DNA of 64,000 nucleotides. It comes from Atrina japonica (Eukaryota; Mollusca; Bivalvia; Pterioida; Pinnidae). Positions 12,201 through 20,753 of the stretch are shown piece after piece. The DNA lies in NCBI GenBank assembly GCA_030159075.1, contig BROG01000905.1, forward strand, positions 62,001-126,000, given 5' to 3'. A model generated the notes under the pieces. It was given only the letters and a program-made list of their open reading frames with translations. It was not told the origin of the DNA and made no database searches. Every line of letters starts with the position of its first letter. Position 1 is the first letter of the stretch. The translations under genes were made by a program, and so were the position numbers.

Positions 12201-12728
12201 CGTCGTGTACTACGAGACGCTGAAGCTCTATCTGGAGCTGGGACTGAAGCTGACGCGAGTGCACCGCGTTCTGCAGTTCGACGAGAAGCCGTGGCTCGCG
12301 GGTTACATAGAAAAGAACACCCGATTGCGTCAGTGCACCAAAAACAATTTCGAAAAGGACTTCTTCAAGCTCATGAACAACACCGTCTTCGGCAAGACCA
12401 TGGAAAACAAATGGAAGACGAATGCGGAGGGAAACCAATCAGAGAGTTCGTCGGTCTGAGACCCAAGATGTACGCCGTGTTGATGGACGACGAAAGCGTT
12501 ACCAAACGAGTGAAAGGCGTGAGACGATGCGTCTTAAAAAATAAGATAGACTTCCACGATTACAGGGAGGCTCTCTTTCACGACGTCAGGACGTCGCATC
12601 CGATGCACAGTCTGAGATCCTTCGATCAGATCATCTACGGGATCCGACAGGAAAAGACGACGTTAGATCCCCTGGACACTAAATTGCGCATTCGGGAGGA
12701 TCGCGTTCACACTCGCGCTTTCGATTAA
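9255..12728 (+). pseudogene. protein-primed family-B DNA polymerase (Polinton PolB), frameshifted and palm-deleted
   Basis: The known role is element replication from protein-primed ends. An N-terminal basic coiled-coil part (9255 to about 9890) leads into a conserved block with SGWVIDD (about 9950). A Cys/His finger follows near 10450-10510. The 3'-5' exonuclease motif is YADFEC (about 10617). An HNH/endonuclease VII-like Cys-His cluster comes next (CHIC at about 10897, RDHCH at about 11083, HNKCN at about 11130). Polymerase motif A is YLDANALY (about 11895) and the motif B region is NNTVFGKTMEN (about 12370). After about 12408 the sequence jumps to the late C-terminal block (DECGGKPI and onward), so the segment with motif C (the DTD metal site) is absent. 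Frame changes are near 9700, 9870, 10220-10260, 10310, 10415, 10705 and at the 12408 junction. No nonsense codon was seen inside the open segments. This copy cannot encode an active polymerase. Confidence 0.9.
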
Positions 12729-12759
12729 TTTATAATTTCTATATCATTATAAATTATTA
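12729..12759. other. convergent AT-rich gap between polB and integrase
   Basis: Only 31 bp of A/T separate the two stop codons. It is likely a shared polyadenylation/termination region; the word ataattt occurs but no strong hairpin is visible. Confidence 0.4.
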
Positions 12760-13711
12760 TTATTCCACGATCAGCAACTCTTCTCGCACGAAACCTCTCG
12801 TCTGCGTCTTGGGATTTCTTCCAGGAGTGTCCTTCAGGTAATAGACGTCGATGCCCTGCATGTTGAACTGTCGTTCGATCTCGTGTTTGTCCACCGACCA
12901 GAACGGGATCGGTCGCCCTGCGCTTCTGCGGAAGGTAATTTCTCACAGTGTCGTCCTTGTTCGCCTCGGCGGGCAGGTAGAGAAATCGGACTTTGTTGAA
13001 CGGTCCTATCGGCGATCGGGCGGGAGAGTGCGTCTCTATCGGTTCGGGAGAGTGCGTCTCGTCGTTGAGCGTCTTCACGACGTCCTCCAGTCGTTTCACC
13101 CATTCGGTGATCACCTTCTTCGCGGTCTTGCCCTTTCCCATCTTGTTCGCCTTCATCTCTTCGGCGTACTGATGGGCGAAGAGCCCGTTCTCCCAACGTT
13201 CTTGTTGAATCGTTCGACGATGGCCTGGTCGCGATGGACGTCCACACCGCCCCGTCCTGATCTTCGCGTTGTGACGTTTCATGAGCGCGCGGACCTTTCC
13301 CATGAATTCTTTACGGGATCGACCTGTAGCAACTTGGGATACGTCAGTCGTCGTTCGTTAGATGCGTTCGAAGGCCTCCGCCACGGCCTCGCTGCTTCGG
13401 ACAGCCAACGCTTCGGCCTCCTTGTGCCGCGTGCCCACGTCGGCCACCGTCAACGCGTATTTGTACGTCTTCCCGTCCACCCTATCGTGCGGCAGATACA
13501 GGAGATCGGCTTGGTGGATGTCGTTTTCTTTTACGTTTTCGAATCGGGGTCGGACGATCTTCTTGGGAGCGGGGAGATAGATCTGCCAGACGTCTTGTTT
13601 TTTCAAGAAGTCGAAGGCTTCCTTCTCGCCGACTTTAGCCGCCTTGGCCAATTTCTTGACGGCGGTCCATCCCTTCCAGTAACCTTTGGGGCTGTAATAG
13701 ATCTCTTCCAT
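12760..13711 (-). pseudogene. retroviral-type integrase (Polinton INT), frameshifted
   Basis: It starts with ATG at 13711 behind an A-rich leader. The N-terminal helical region has YYSPKGYWKG and a Pro-rich hinge. The DDE core follows: first Asp in QADLLYLPHD (about 13495) and second acidic block in VDPGKEFMG (about 13310, in another frame). The catalytic Glu is in AIVERFN (about 13215, again in another frame). The C-terminal part (VRFLYLPAE, about 12975) reaches the stop at 12760-12762. At least two frame changes occur (about 13355 and 13250), with more toward the end. Known role: insertion of the element with 6-bp duplications, consistent with CATGTG here. The gene is convergent with polB. 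Confidence 0.88.
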
Positions 13712-13735
13712 TTTTTATTTTACGTCGTTAATTTT

Positions 13736-14093
13736 TTAACGCCGTAGAACACGAGTTCCCGTTCCCACGATCACGAAAGAGGAGTTCCTTGTCTTTTTTG
13801 TTCTTCCGAGGGCTGATAGAAATCGCTCAACTTCGGTTCGGGGCGGCATCGCCGCTTCTTCCGTCATCTGCGAGTAGAGTCGCATGGCGGCATCCACTTC
13901 TTTGTAGGTGTTACAGGGAATGTCCTTCCTTCCTGAGTCTCTCGTTGAGAAAATCTAATCGCTTCGTGCGTTCGTGATTCCACCGATCTCTAGCCGCGGT
14001 CAGTTTTTCCATCGCCTCGCCTAGAAATTGCGATCCCGAGAAGGCGAGAGCATTGACTACCGCGCCGCCTATCATCATCGCGATCGTTGCCAT
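13736..14093 (-). pseudogene. small Polinton membrane protein with helical tail, frameshifted
   Basis: ATG at 14093. The N-terminus has a hydrophobic segment (MATIAMMIGGAVVNALAF), then a charged amphipathic helix (residues about 25-60). A frame change near 13915 closes the first frame at 13911. Another frame continues through coding-like residues (EVDAAMRLY) to a stop near 13736. I recognise the layout as a recurrent small protein of invertebrate Polintons, but its function is unknown. Its position between integrase and capsid genes suggests a virion or membrane role (inference). Confidence 0.6.
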
Positions 14094-14117
14094 TTTTTTT
14101 TTTAAGTTTTTTTTTTT

Positions 14118-14346
14118 TTATTTCATGATATCGGCGGGAATGATACCCTTCTTGACCAGCATGTCTTTGGTGTACTCGGCGAGAACGTAGTCGACGAAGA
14201 CCATCCCGAGATCCTTCGGATCTAGATCCAGCTTGGGCGACGTCGTCTTGAGGAACTTCTTGGAAAGTTGCGCGTAGCCCGTGGCGATTTCCCGTCACGA
14301 CGGCCGCGTGATATGCGTGTGTTTTGACCAAATCCTTTTCGCTCAT
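14118..14346 (-). pseudogene. short conserved Polinton protein, one frameshift
   Basis: ATG at 14346 preceded by atataaaa. The first 19 codons (MSEKDLVKTHAYHAAVVTG) are followed by a frame change near 14295. The continuation (about 57 codons, with IATGYAQL and DYVLAEYTKDML) ends at TAA 14118-14120. Total about 76 codons, helical and soluble-looking. Function unknown. A longer reading in the first frame to 13990 is Arg-rich and overlaps the neighbour, so I reject it. Confidence 0.6.
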
Positions 14347-14365
14347 TTTTATATGAAAAAAATTA

Positions 14366-14728
14366 TTATTTATCGGGTTTTACCGCCGACGTCCAGCCGT
14401 TGTTCGAGTTGTAGATGTCGTCGCAGTAAGTGTCCATCGTGACGAGCATGTGATCGATGTCTCCGTCGATGAGGTGCTCATCGTCCGTCGTGTGGTGGTG
14501 GTGATGAAGGATGTGAGCGTCCGCATCCAAGTCGGCGTCCACGTCGACGTCGTAGCCGGTCGCGTGCGAATGAATATGGACATGCTCGATTTTCTTGGTT
14601 CTGAAGGTGTTCGTGAGCGAGCTGGCGGCGGCGATTCCCGCCGCCGCCACCGTCAGCGCCGCCCAGGCCACCGCCAGCGCCACATTCGACGTCGTTTCCG
14701 TGAAAGTTTTCAGTTTGGGGATATACAT
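14366..14728 (-). CDS. single-pass membrane protein with His/Asp-rich tail, 120 aa
   Basis: Intact. ATG at 14728 sits six bases behind tataaaaaa. Residues about 14-37 form an Ala-rich transmembrane segment. They are followed by KKIEHVHIHSH, an Asp-rich run (DVDVDADLDADAH) and HHHHH at about 76. The tail ends with NNGWTSAVKPDK. The His/Asp density suggests metal binding (inference only). Residues after the membrane segment resemble the neighbour at 14775-14999 (KKVEHVH), so the two are probably duplicates. The T-rich plus-strand spacers on both sides are the short leaders of this gene array. Confidence 0.65.
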   Translation of the reverse strand: MYIPKLKTFTETTSNVALAVAWAALTVAAAGIAAASSLTNTFRTKKIEHVHIHSHATGYDVDVDADLDADAHILHHHHHTTDDEHLIDGDIDHMLVTMDTYCDDIYNSNNGWTSAVKPDK

Positions 14729-14774
14729 TTTTTTATACCGGAAAATATTTTTTTAAATACTTTTCGTAGGAGTT

Positions 14775-14999
14775 CTACTCGTAGGGTGTTATGGATGGTG
14801 GCGGGTGAAGAAAGATGTGACCCGTCTCGTCGCCTTTCTTTCTGTCCCAACACGTCGCGGACGTGGACGTGTGGACGTGTTCGACTTTCTTGTGTTTTAA
14901 TACGTCCGCGACTAAGAGCACGCACATGCTCGTGGCGACGATTCCTCCACCCACCATCGGTAGCGCTTCCCAAAAAATATTTCTCATTGTCACACACAT
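14775..14999 (-). CDS. single-pass membrane protein, 74 aa, paralogue of neighbour
   Basis: ATG at 14999 behind ctataaaaaaa. A hydrophobic segment (residues about 14-30, MVGGGIVATSMCVLLVA) is followed by HKKVEHVHTSTSAT. That matches the KKIEHVHIHSHAT region of the protein at 14366-14728. The rest is short and polar and ends at 14775. It may be truncated relative to its paralogue; a second frame over 14710-14997 is Arg-rich and less likely. Function unknown; a membrane or virion component by context. Confidence 0.55.
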   Translation of the reverse strand: MCVTMRNIFWEALPMVGGGIVATSMCVLLVADVLKHKKVEHVHTSTSATCWDRKKGDETGHIFLHPPPSITPYE

Positions 15000-15026
15000 T
15001 TTTTTTATAGTGAAAAAGATTTTTAT

Positions 15027-15401
15027 TTAATAGATTTCATGGGGATTGGGTTTGGAGTCTTCTTCTTTAGGTTCTGGAAGAGGAGGAGGAGGAGATGTCG
15101 GCGACGGTTGTTTTTTCGTGTACAACAACACCAATCCGACTGTCGCGAGTCCGCCGGCCGCTAGCCATTTCCAACTATCCTGGCTATTAATCTGACCATC
15201 CTGGCCATTAGCATTGCTATTAGCATTGCCATCCTGGCCATTAGCATTGCTATTAGCATTGCTATCCTGGTCATTAGCATTGCTATCCTGGTCATTAGCA
15301 TTGCTATCCTGACCTTTACGACTCCACCTCTTTTGCGCTCCCTTCTTCCCCGCTTCCTGACGTTTCGGATTCTTTTTTGCTAGGAGTTCTTCCGGATTCA
15401 T
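15027..15401 (-). CDS. membrane protein with QDSNAN repeats and Pro-rich tail, 124 aa
   Basis: ATG at 15401. Basic N-terminus (PKRQEAGKKGAQKRWSRKG), then about seven short tandem units of the type QDSNAND/QDGNANSNANG at residues 31-75. A transmembrane segment follows (WLAAGGLATVGLVLLY, about 79-95), and then a Pro-rich tail (PSPTSPPPPLPEP). In DNA the repeats are gcattgctatcctggtcatta-like units at about 15180-15310. They are prone to slippage, so copy number should vary between element copies. Its start overlaps the end of the next upstream gene by about 86 bp in another frame. Confidence 0.65.
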   Translation of the reverse strand: MNPEELLAKKNPKRQEAGKKGAQKRWSRKGQDSNANDQDSNANDQDSNANSNANGQDGNANSNANGQDGQINSQDSWKWLAAGGLATVGLVLLYTKKQPSPTSPPPPLPEPKEEDSKPNPHEIY

Positions 15402-15863
15402 CGTCTTTTTCTATATCCTCCGATTTTTTTAATCCCGTTATATAGCGACTGGACGTGGCGGCGAGACTGAGAGGGGCCAGGTAGGAACCGAAGTGGTGAA
15501 ACAGGCTGCAGCACGCTTCGCCGATGGCCGCGTCGAGGAAGGGGTCTTCGTTCAGTTCTTCGATCAGTCGAGGCTCGTTCTGCAGATCGAAAAAATATTT
15601 TTAGACTCTGGGCGTTACAGCGTGATGATGGAATTGGCGATCGATTTACTCATGTGCATGCCGAGTCGCGCGTTGAGCAGACGATTTAGATTGCCCAGTT
15701 CCTTGTCGTTCATCTTGTTCAGATCGGCGACGGTCACGTCTTTTCCCAGGAAGTGACGCGCTCGTCCGGATCCGACGATGGTCGATAACCTGTCCTTGAT
15801 CGACTCGTCTACCGTCGTGGTCGCGCCGGCGGCAACGTTCGTTAGTATCTCGTCCACGTTCAT
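15316..15863 (-). pseudogene. soluble Polinton protein, one frameshift and one stop
   Basis: ATG at 15863 behind ttataaaaagaatc. The first frame runs 82 codons to TAA at 15615. A second frame is open with coding-like composition (YFFDLQNEPRLIEEL, GEACCSLFHHFGSYL) from about 15600 to a stop at 15316-15318, but it has no ATG and follows a TAA at about 15602. The simplest reading is one gene of about 180 codons broken by a one-base frame change near 15617 and a nonsense codon. Function unknown. Confidence 0.5.
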
Positions 15864-15889
15864 GATTCTTTTTATAAAAAAAATTTTTT

Positions 15890-16024
15890 TTATAAAGAAT
15901 GCAACAATCTTCTCAACCCGCGTTCCGTGCGACGATACCGTTCCAAACGTAATAGATGTAGAATTAAGAAGATGACGATCAAGGCGCCTAACGCGATGAA
16001 CGAGAGCAGCGCGAAGACGATCAT
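15890..16024 (-). CDS. 44-aa single-pass membrane protein
   Basis: A short intact frame: ATG at 16022-16024, stop at 15890-15892. Residues 1-26 are continuously hydrophobic (MIVFALLSFIALGALIVIFL and on). They are followed by a basic tail (RLERYRRTERGLRRLL), giving a typical small type III/tail-anchored topology. It fits exactly between its two neighbours on the same strand, which supports it as a real gene. Function unknown; small hydrophobic proteins of this kind recur in Polinton-like elements. Confidence 0.6.
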   Translation of the reverse strand: MIVFALLSFIALGALIVIFLILHLLRLERYRRTERGLRRLLHSL

Positions 16025-16061
16025 TTAGGTGAAGCGTTTCATCGTTTTGTAATGCTCAGAC

Positions 16062-16645
16062 TTAACGAGAAGTCGATTTGTCGCCGAGAAGGGTGTGGAG
16101 CTGTTCGCGCAGATCTTCCGTCTCGCGACTCGATACTTTTTTTACGACGTCGTCGGCTTTGTATTTGGCGTACAGCTTGTCCTTCATCTCGCGATACTTG
16201 GTCAGTTCGTGGGACACGGTGGCGAAATTCTTCGTCCGTGATTCTTCCCGTCCTCCAGCGCGCGACTCACCAGATCCGTGATGGAATTCAGTTTGCTCTC
16301 CGCGAGTTTGACGATCTTCAGGTGCTTCTCCGATTTCTTCAGCAACACTCGTCGGATTCCCTTCATGACCAGTCCCACGGATCCCACGGTCACGGCCACG
16401 ATCTGCAGAGGTAAGCCCGCGATGGGTACGGCGAATCCCAGTCCTCCCACGACGAGACTTCCCACGATCAGCGCGCCGTCGACGCCATCCGCGGTGTTGA
16501 CGATTCGCTTGTATTTCTTGTGCACGCTCTTCCGTGTCTCGATCTGTCGTCTGAATGTCTGCTCGATCTCTCCGATCCGTCTGAGACGATACTCTTGCGG
16601 ATCGGGTTCTAACGTCGGGTATAACGTCTCTTTGTTGTTACTCAT
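16062..16645 (-). pseudogene. two-helix membrane protein with coiled coils, one frameshift
   Basis: ATG at 16645 behind cttaaaag. The N-terminal polar/coiled-coil part (residues 1-50) precedes a Gly-rich hydrophobic hairpin (VDGALIVGSLVVGGLG, then LPLQIVAVTVGSVGLVM, residues about 54-93). A basic helix follows (KKSEKHLKIVKLAESKL). A frame change near 16228 leaves the first frame at ALEDGKNHG. The other frame continues with helical, charged sequence to TAA at 16062-16064. I recognise this as a recurrent Polinton accessory protein of unknown function; a membrane-remodelling or virion role is inference. Confidence 0.6.
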
Positions 16646-16671
16646 CTTTTAAGAAAAGGGGGAAAATTTTT

Positions 16672-17345
16672 TTATACGTCGAGAACGACGACGTCGTTGA
16701 CGGAGCCCGATTTCGATCCTTTGTTCACGGCGAAGTTGAGGACGTCGCCCGCCGTCACCCGCAACGGTCTGGGTCCGGAAGGTTCTGTATTCCACGTCGT
16801 TCAGGACGAGCGTCACGTCCAGTTCGCCCAAGAGTCCCAGACGGATGACGTGACCGTCGAACAACATCGTCATTCCCAGCGTCAGGACGCTGAAGATGGT
16901 GATGCCCTGTTCTCTGAACAGATTGGCGATTCTCTCTCTCAAGGGGAGATCGCTGTCGAGTAGTCCCTTGATCGACTCTCTTATGGTATCCAGTTGAGTC
17001 TTTAACTGCCCTTTCAGATCTTTAATAGTCTCTCTATACAGCTCGATTACATCGCGCGACTCCTTTATCTTCCCCTCGAGCTCTTCTTTTTTCTCCGGAT
17101 TGTTTTTGAGATCTTCGGTTCCATTCCGTTATCAATCGTAGATGTGTCGCTATTTACTCGCACTGTTACGTATTTCACCGCGAATGGTTTGTAAAGACTT
17201 ATTCAATCCCTGCAGTTCTCTCAGGGGAAATTCTCCCCTCAAAGTCCTCTGCGCGGAGTTGTGTCGATGTATCGACGAGGGTGTTTATACTACCCGATAG
17301 GTCTGCTATTACCTCGTCTAGTTGTTTTGCTTGCGTTTTCATCAT
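16672..17345 (-). pseudogene. long coiled-coil protein with C-terminal hydrophobic segment, frameshifted
   Basis: Starts at ATGATG (17345). Reading on the minus strand gives a long helical coiled coil (KQLDEVIADLSGSINTLVD at the start, an ERETIKDLKGQLKTQLD-like stretch near 17020). Then come IANLFREQGITIFSVLTL and a hydrophobic region near 16850. A polar end follows, with TAA at 16672-16674. At least three frame changes occur (near 17200, 17100 and 16780). Coiled-coil plus membrane-end proteins recur in Polintons next to the capsid gene; function not established. Confidence 0.5.
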
Positions 17346-17421
17346 CCTTTTTTTAATACCTCTTCTACGGTGTCGCTTTTATTTTTTACTTCTTTTACCT
17401 CTTGTACAGGAAGTTCCATCC

Positions 17422-17856
17422 TCATACACCCATCGCACTTTGAAAATTAACCTTATAACGTGATGCCGCATAAAAACCTGTTCTATTTTTATACGTTAAT
17501 CTTTCCCACTCCGCTCCCCATTTTACCCATAAGTCACCTTGTTTCGATGCTTTAAATTCGTAAGAAGCTTTAATACCATAAAGAGATTTGGCTTCTTTCC
17601 ATTTATTCACTAGTGCAGCAGTTTCTTCTTCAGCCGCTACATTCTCAACAACTAGATCGGGAGGCAGATCTTCTCCACCGGCCCAGCTAGGACCTTTCGT
17701 ATTATCGTAGAAAGACGTCTCCGCAGTATTTCCAGGCTCATCGCCTGTAGTCGAAGGTTTATCTTGCAGTTCAACGTTCTCATATTCGGTGTACCAATCA
17801 TCATCGTTGCCTCTTGTATCGTCCCATCCTCGATTATCGTTTGGTTTATCGTCCAT
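17422..17856 (-). CDS. 144-aa acidic protein of unknown function
   Basis: Intact. ATG at 17856 lies five bases behind gttttataaaaa. The N-terminal 70 residues are acidic and low complexity (NDNRGWDDTRGNDDDWYTEY). The C-terminal half looks folded, with aromatic spacing (WKEAKSLYGIKASYEF, WVKWGAEWERL, RTGFYAASRYKVNF). It is divergently transcribed from the capsid gene with only 46 bp between the two ATGs, so the two probably share a promoter region. I do not recognise a family. Confidence 0.6.
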   Translation of the reverse strand: MDDKPNDNRGWDDTRGNDDDWYTEYENVELQDKPSTTGDEPGNTAETSFYDNTKGPSWAGGEDLPPDLVVENVAAEEETAALVNKWKEAKSLYGIKASYEFKASKQGDLWVKWGAEWERLTYKNRTGFYAASRYKVNFQSAMGV

Positions 17857-17902
17857 TTTTTATAAAACGCTTTAAATTTTTTTATTACGTAATAGAAAAA
17901 AG
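17857..17902. promoter_or_regulatory. divergent promoter region between 144-aa gene and capsid gene
   Basis: 46 bp between two divergent starts. It reads tttttataaaacg on one side and taatagaaaaaag before the plus-strand ATG. Both sides carry the A-rich leader typical of this element. Confidence 0.5.
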
Positions 17903-19218
17903 ATGATGAATTACGGACACGTTCTCGATCCTAATAGGAAATTGCGCACGCCCTTCGGCGTGAAGGGCATACGTCAAACGGTGACCGTGTCCCACAATCC
18001 TTCGAGCATCGAAGAAAACCAAACGTTGACGGTTCGCTTCCCCAATCTGAGCGATGACGATGTCATCGTCCCTCGCACCACGAAACTGTGCTTCGACATG
18101 GAAGTCGCCGTGCAGGGCGGCGATCTCACCAAACGGGCGTTTATAATAATCTGGGGTAACATCGTCAAGAAAATCGAGGTGAAGATCTCGGGGAACACCG
18201 TTCAGAGCATCGACGACGCCAATAAATTCTTCGTCGGTCTACAACGATCTTTGGAAGATAGAACGACGTAACATGCCTATCAGGGGATACAGACAAAAGA
18301 TCTCAATATAATAAGAGCAAAACCCACCAGCTATAAAAATACCTCGCGACACCAACGAAGACTACGAAATTGTTGCGACGTTCGGGAATCGCTTTTGCAT
18401 TCCCTTGGACTTCGAAATCTTGGAGACGAGCGAACCCCTTTTATCAAGCGGGGTTACAAGATCGTTTGGAATACATGCTGACGTTTAACGACGCCAAACA
18501 CGTCGTCTCGACGGGACTCCGACGACGCCAATAAAGCGATAAGTTATAAAGCCACTAACATCGCGTTGGAGTTCGAGAAAATCACCGACGAGAATCTCGC
18601 TCGCAGCATCAGACAAAAGTACGCGGGTCTACATACCTATTTCTTCAACCAGATCTTGCGCTATTGCAAAACGACGATGAGTAAATCGGATAGCATCCTG
18701 AACTATCAGATCAACACCCCCGCCAAGTCTCTCGCGGGCATCCTGTTTCTCTTTAAAGACATTTCAGTCGACGATCCCGAGAAATTTTATAATCCGCGAA
18801 TCACCAAAGTGGAAATGACCATCGAGGGTCAGCCGAACCAACTGTTCTCGGCCGGTATGAGACCGCATCACCACTTTGACGAGATTAAAAAGTTTTTCTC
18901 CCTGAATCGCGAAAACGTCACCGAAACGATCGCCAAGGAACTCGAGCTGAGCAACGTGACTCTGGGGAACTATCTCAAAGACCATTACGCACTCTGGTTG
19001 GACTTGAGAACGACACCCGAAAACCACCTCCACGGCACGGGTCGTAAGTTACAAAACATCAGCGAAGGCATTTCCGTGCGCATCGAGCGAAGAAAACGCC
19101 CGAAACCGACACCGATCCCGTGGACGTTTACATCTTCATCGTCAAGGACGGACAGATCAACGTGACGGGACGGTCGTTTCACAGGCGTCGTCTCTTAAGA
19201 AAAATTAAAATCCCATAA
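17903..19218 (+). pseudogene. probable Polinton major capsid protein, frameshifted
   Basis: ATGATG start at 17903. The first open part (123 codons) has YGHVLDPNRKLRTPFG and a beta-rich stretch (LTVRFPNLSDDDVIVP). The second long part (about 18540-19165) has ISVDDPEKFYNPRITKVEMT and a Trp/Leu-rich C-terminal region. Between them (18260-18540) coding-like pieces sit in other frames (RFCIPLDFEILETSEP). Overall length about 430 codons. It belongs to a protein set found widely in invertebrate Polintons beside the ATPase. Assignment as the double-jelly-roll capsid protein rests on family recognition, position and size, not on a motif. At least three frame changes. Confidence 0.65.
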
Positions 19219-19224
19219 GAAAAA

Positions 19225-19860
19225 ATGTTTCAGCGAGAATCACACGCCGCCCGCCATGATCGTGGGAGCCACCGGTTGCGGGAAGACGGAATTCGTTCTC
19301 GATCTGCTGGAAAACGAATACAGAGACGTCTTCGATCACATCGTCATCCTGTGCCCCTCGATCGACTTCAACCGAGCGTACAAATCGACAAAATGGATAG
19401 GCGAAGACGTCAAACAACCCAAAGACAAACGCGTCGTCATCGTCAATCCCGTCTCCAAAACCGGCGAAGAATTGCTGCAGGACACGTTGAGACACTTTTA
19501 CGAACTGTACAAGGGCACACCCACGCTGTACGTCATTGACGACTGCTCGGCCACGAAGCAGATCAAGAAGAAAGCGGACGCCCTGTCCATGCTGGCGTTT
19601 TCGGGACGACACGCCAATCAGTCCGTCTGGATCTTGTCGCAGCGCTACAACAGCGCGTTCCAAAGACTTTAGAACCCAGATCAAGTGGGTGGCGCTCTTT
19701 CTTCACGAAAGACAAATTCAGTTACAACGAATGTCTGGACGAGAACGACGTCGTTCCGGAAGAGGAAAGGAAACAACTCAAACACGAACTGTCGCAACGC
19801 AAACACTCCAAACTGATCTTGCGGACGGAACAACCGACGGACTACGTGTTCGTCGAATGA
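19225..19860 (+). pseudogene. FtsK/A32-type DNA-packaging ATPase, two frame changes
   Basis: ATG at 19225 behind cataagaaaaa. A one-base frame change before 19256 separates it from the long frame. Walker A is GATGCGKTEF (19265-19294) and Walker B is TLYVIDDC (about 19525-19548). An ASTGR-like sensor region (AFSGRHANQSVWILSQRYN, about 19597-19650) follows. A second frame change near 19655-19675 separates the last 60 codons, which end EQPTDYVFVE at TGA 19858-19860. Known role: packages the genome into the capsid. It follows the capsid gene by only 6 bp on the same strand, as a two-gene morphogenesis unit. Confidence 0.88.
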
Positions 19861-19979
19861 ATATATATATATTTTTAAAAAAATATATATTAATCACGAT
19901 ATGCTTTAAAGTATATCCAATTCCTTTTAGGATCCGTCACCAGTCCACTTCGTCTTCTCCACCTGTGGACGAGTCATAA
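19861..19979. terminator. AT-rich palindromic 3' region of the ATPase gene
   Basis: atatatatatatttttaaaaaaatatatat right after the stop codon can fold on itself. It sits between the convergent ATPase and WDP-repeat genes. A transcription-end or polyadenylation role is inferred from position only. Confidence 0.35.
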
Positions 19980-20753
19980 TCATATACGAACGGACGGCCG
20001 GCCATATTTCCAATCCCGAGACCTTGCCCATCTTTCAGACGAATCCCACTCATCCTCAAACCTATAGTATCGATACCAATCGAGTTTATTATACCAATTT
20101 ACATCGGGGTCCCAAGACTCAGCTTCGAAAGTCTCCGTGTTATAACGTACCCAGCCGAATTTAAAATACCAGTTAAAGGTGGGATCCCAGGACTCGTCGA
20201 ACTCAAAATGATCGTTAAAAGCAAACCACCAATGTTTATTATACCAATTCACCTTAGGATCCCACGGCTCGTCGTCGCGATATAAAATCCAATTTCGAAA
20301 ATTCTCGTTGAAACAAGAAGGGTCTTTGGAAGGATTGACGAATAACGATCTTTGTCGCCAATCGACTTCGAAATTCCAGACCTCGTCCTTCTTATTAAAC
20401 TCGAGTTTATAACATTGCCAGTGATAATCATTATACCAATCTCGTTCGTCGTCCCAGGACTCATTCGCGCGATAATAACAAAACCAATAGAATCTATTTC
20501 GCCAATCGAAATCCTTTTCCCATTCGTCTTCTCCTCCGTAAGCACGAAATAACGACCAATACGCACGCTGATTAGGCTTTGTTCTATAATGCTCATACGG
20601 AGGAAACTCGTCGATGAACGGATACGAATACCTCTCCCGTTCGAGATCGTCGACGAGTAACTCGTAATATATTTTCTTGAGACTCGAAGGTGCATCGACT
20701 ATCTGTTTTTCATCTAGAGCGCGAACGCTGAGACTCTGCAAACTCGACACCAT
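19980..20753 (-). CDS. WDP-repeat protein 1, 257 aa, Polinton accessory
   Basis: Intact frame, ATG at 20753. The N-terminal 60 residues are non-repetitive and helical (DAPSSLKKIYYELLVDDL). From about residue 70 there are about seven tandem units of 24-30 residues. Each is built around WDPxVNWYNKxxWxxYN and ends in an acidic DE/E step; examples are PWDPKVNWYNKHWW and SWDPDVNWYNKLDWYRYY. Trp and Tyr together are exceptionally frequent. No signal peptide or membrane segment is seen. It is a paralogue of the next gene with the same N-terminus. I do not recognise a named repeat family; binding of protein or peptide ligands by an aromatic repeat array is inference. Confidence 0.7.
   Translation of the reverse strand: MVSSLQSLSVRALDEKQIVDAPSSLKKIYYELLVDDLERERYSYPFIDEFPPYEHYRTKPNQRAYWSLFRAYGGEDEWEKDFDWRNRFYWFCYYRANESWDDERDWYNDYHWQCYKLEFNKKDEVWNFEVDWRQRSLFVNPSKDPSCFNENFRNWILYRDDEPWDPKVNWYNKHWWFAFNDHFEFDESWDPTFNWYFKFGWVRYNTETFEAESWDPDVNWYNKLDWYRYYRFEDEWDSSERWARSRDWKYGRPSVRI

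Noticed and set aside
12851..13747. 298-codon plus-strand frame opposite the integrase
   Set aside because: Antisense to recognisable integrase motifs; long only because the region is GC-rich.
20640..20720. SOCS-box-like motif (SLKKIYYELLVDDL) at the start of the WDP-repeat proteins
   Set aside because: The Cys required in the elongin-binding BC box is replaced by Tyr in both paralogues; spacing is only loosely similar.
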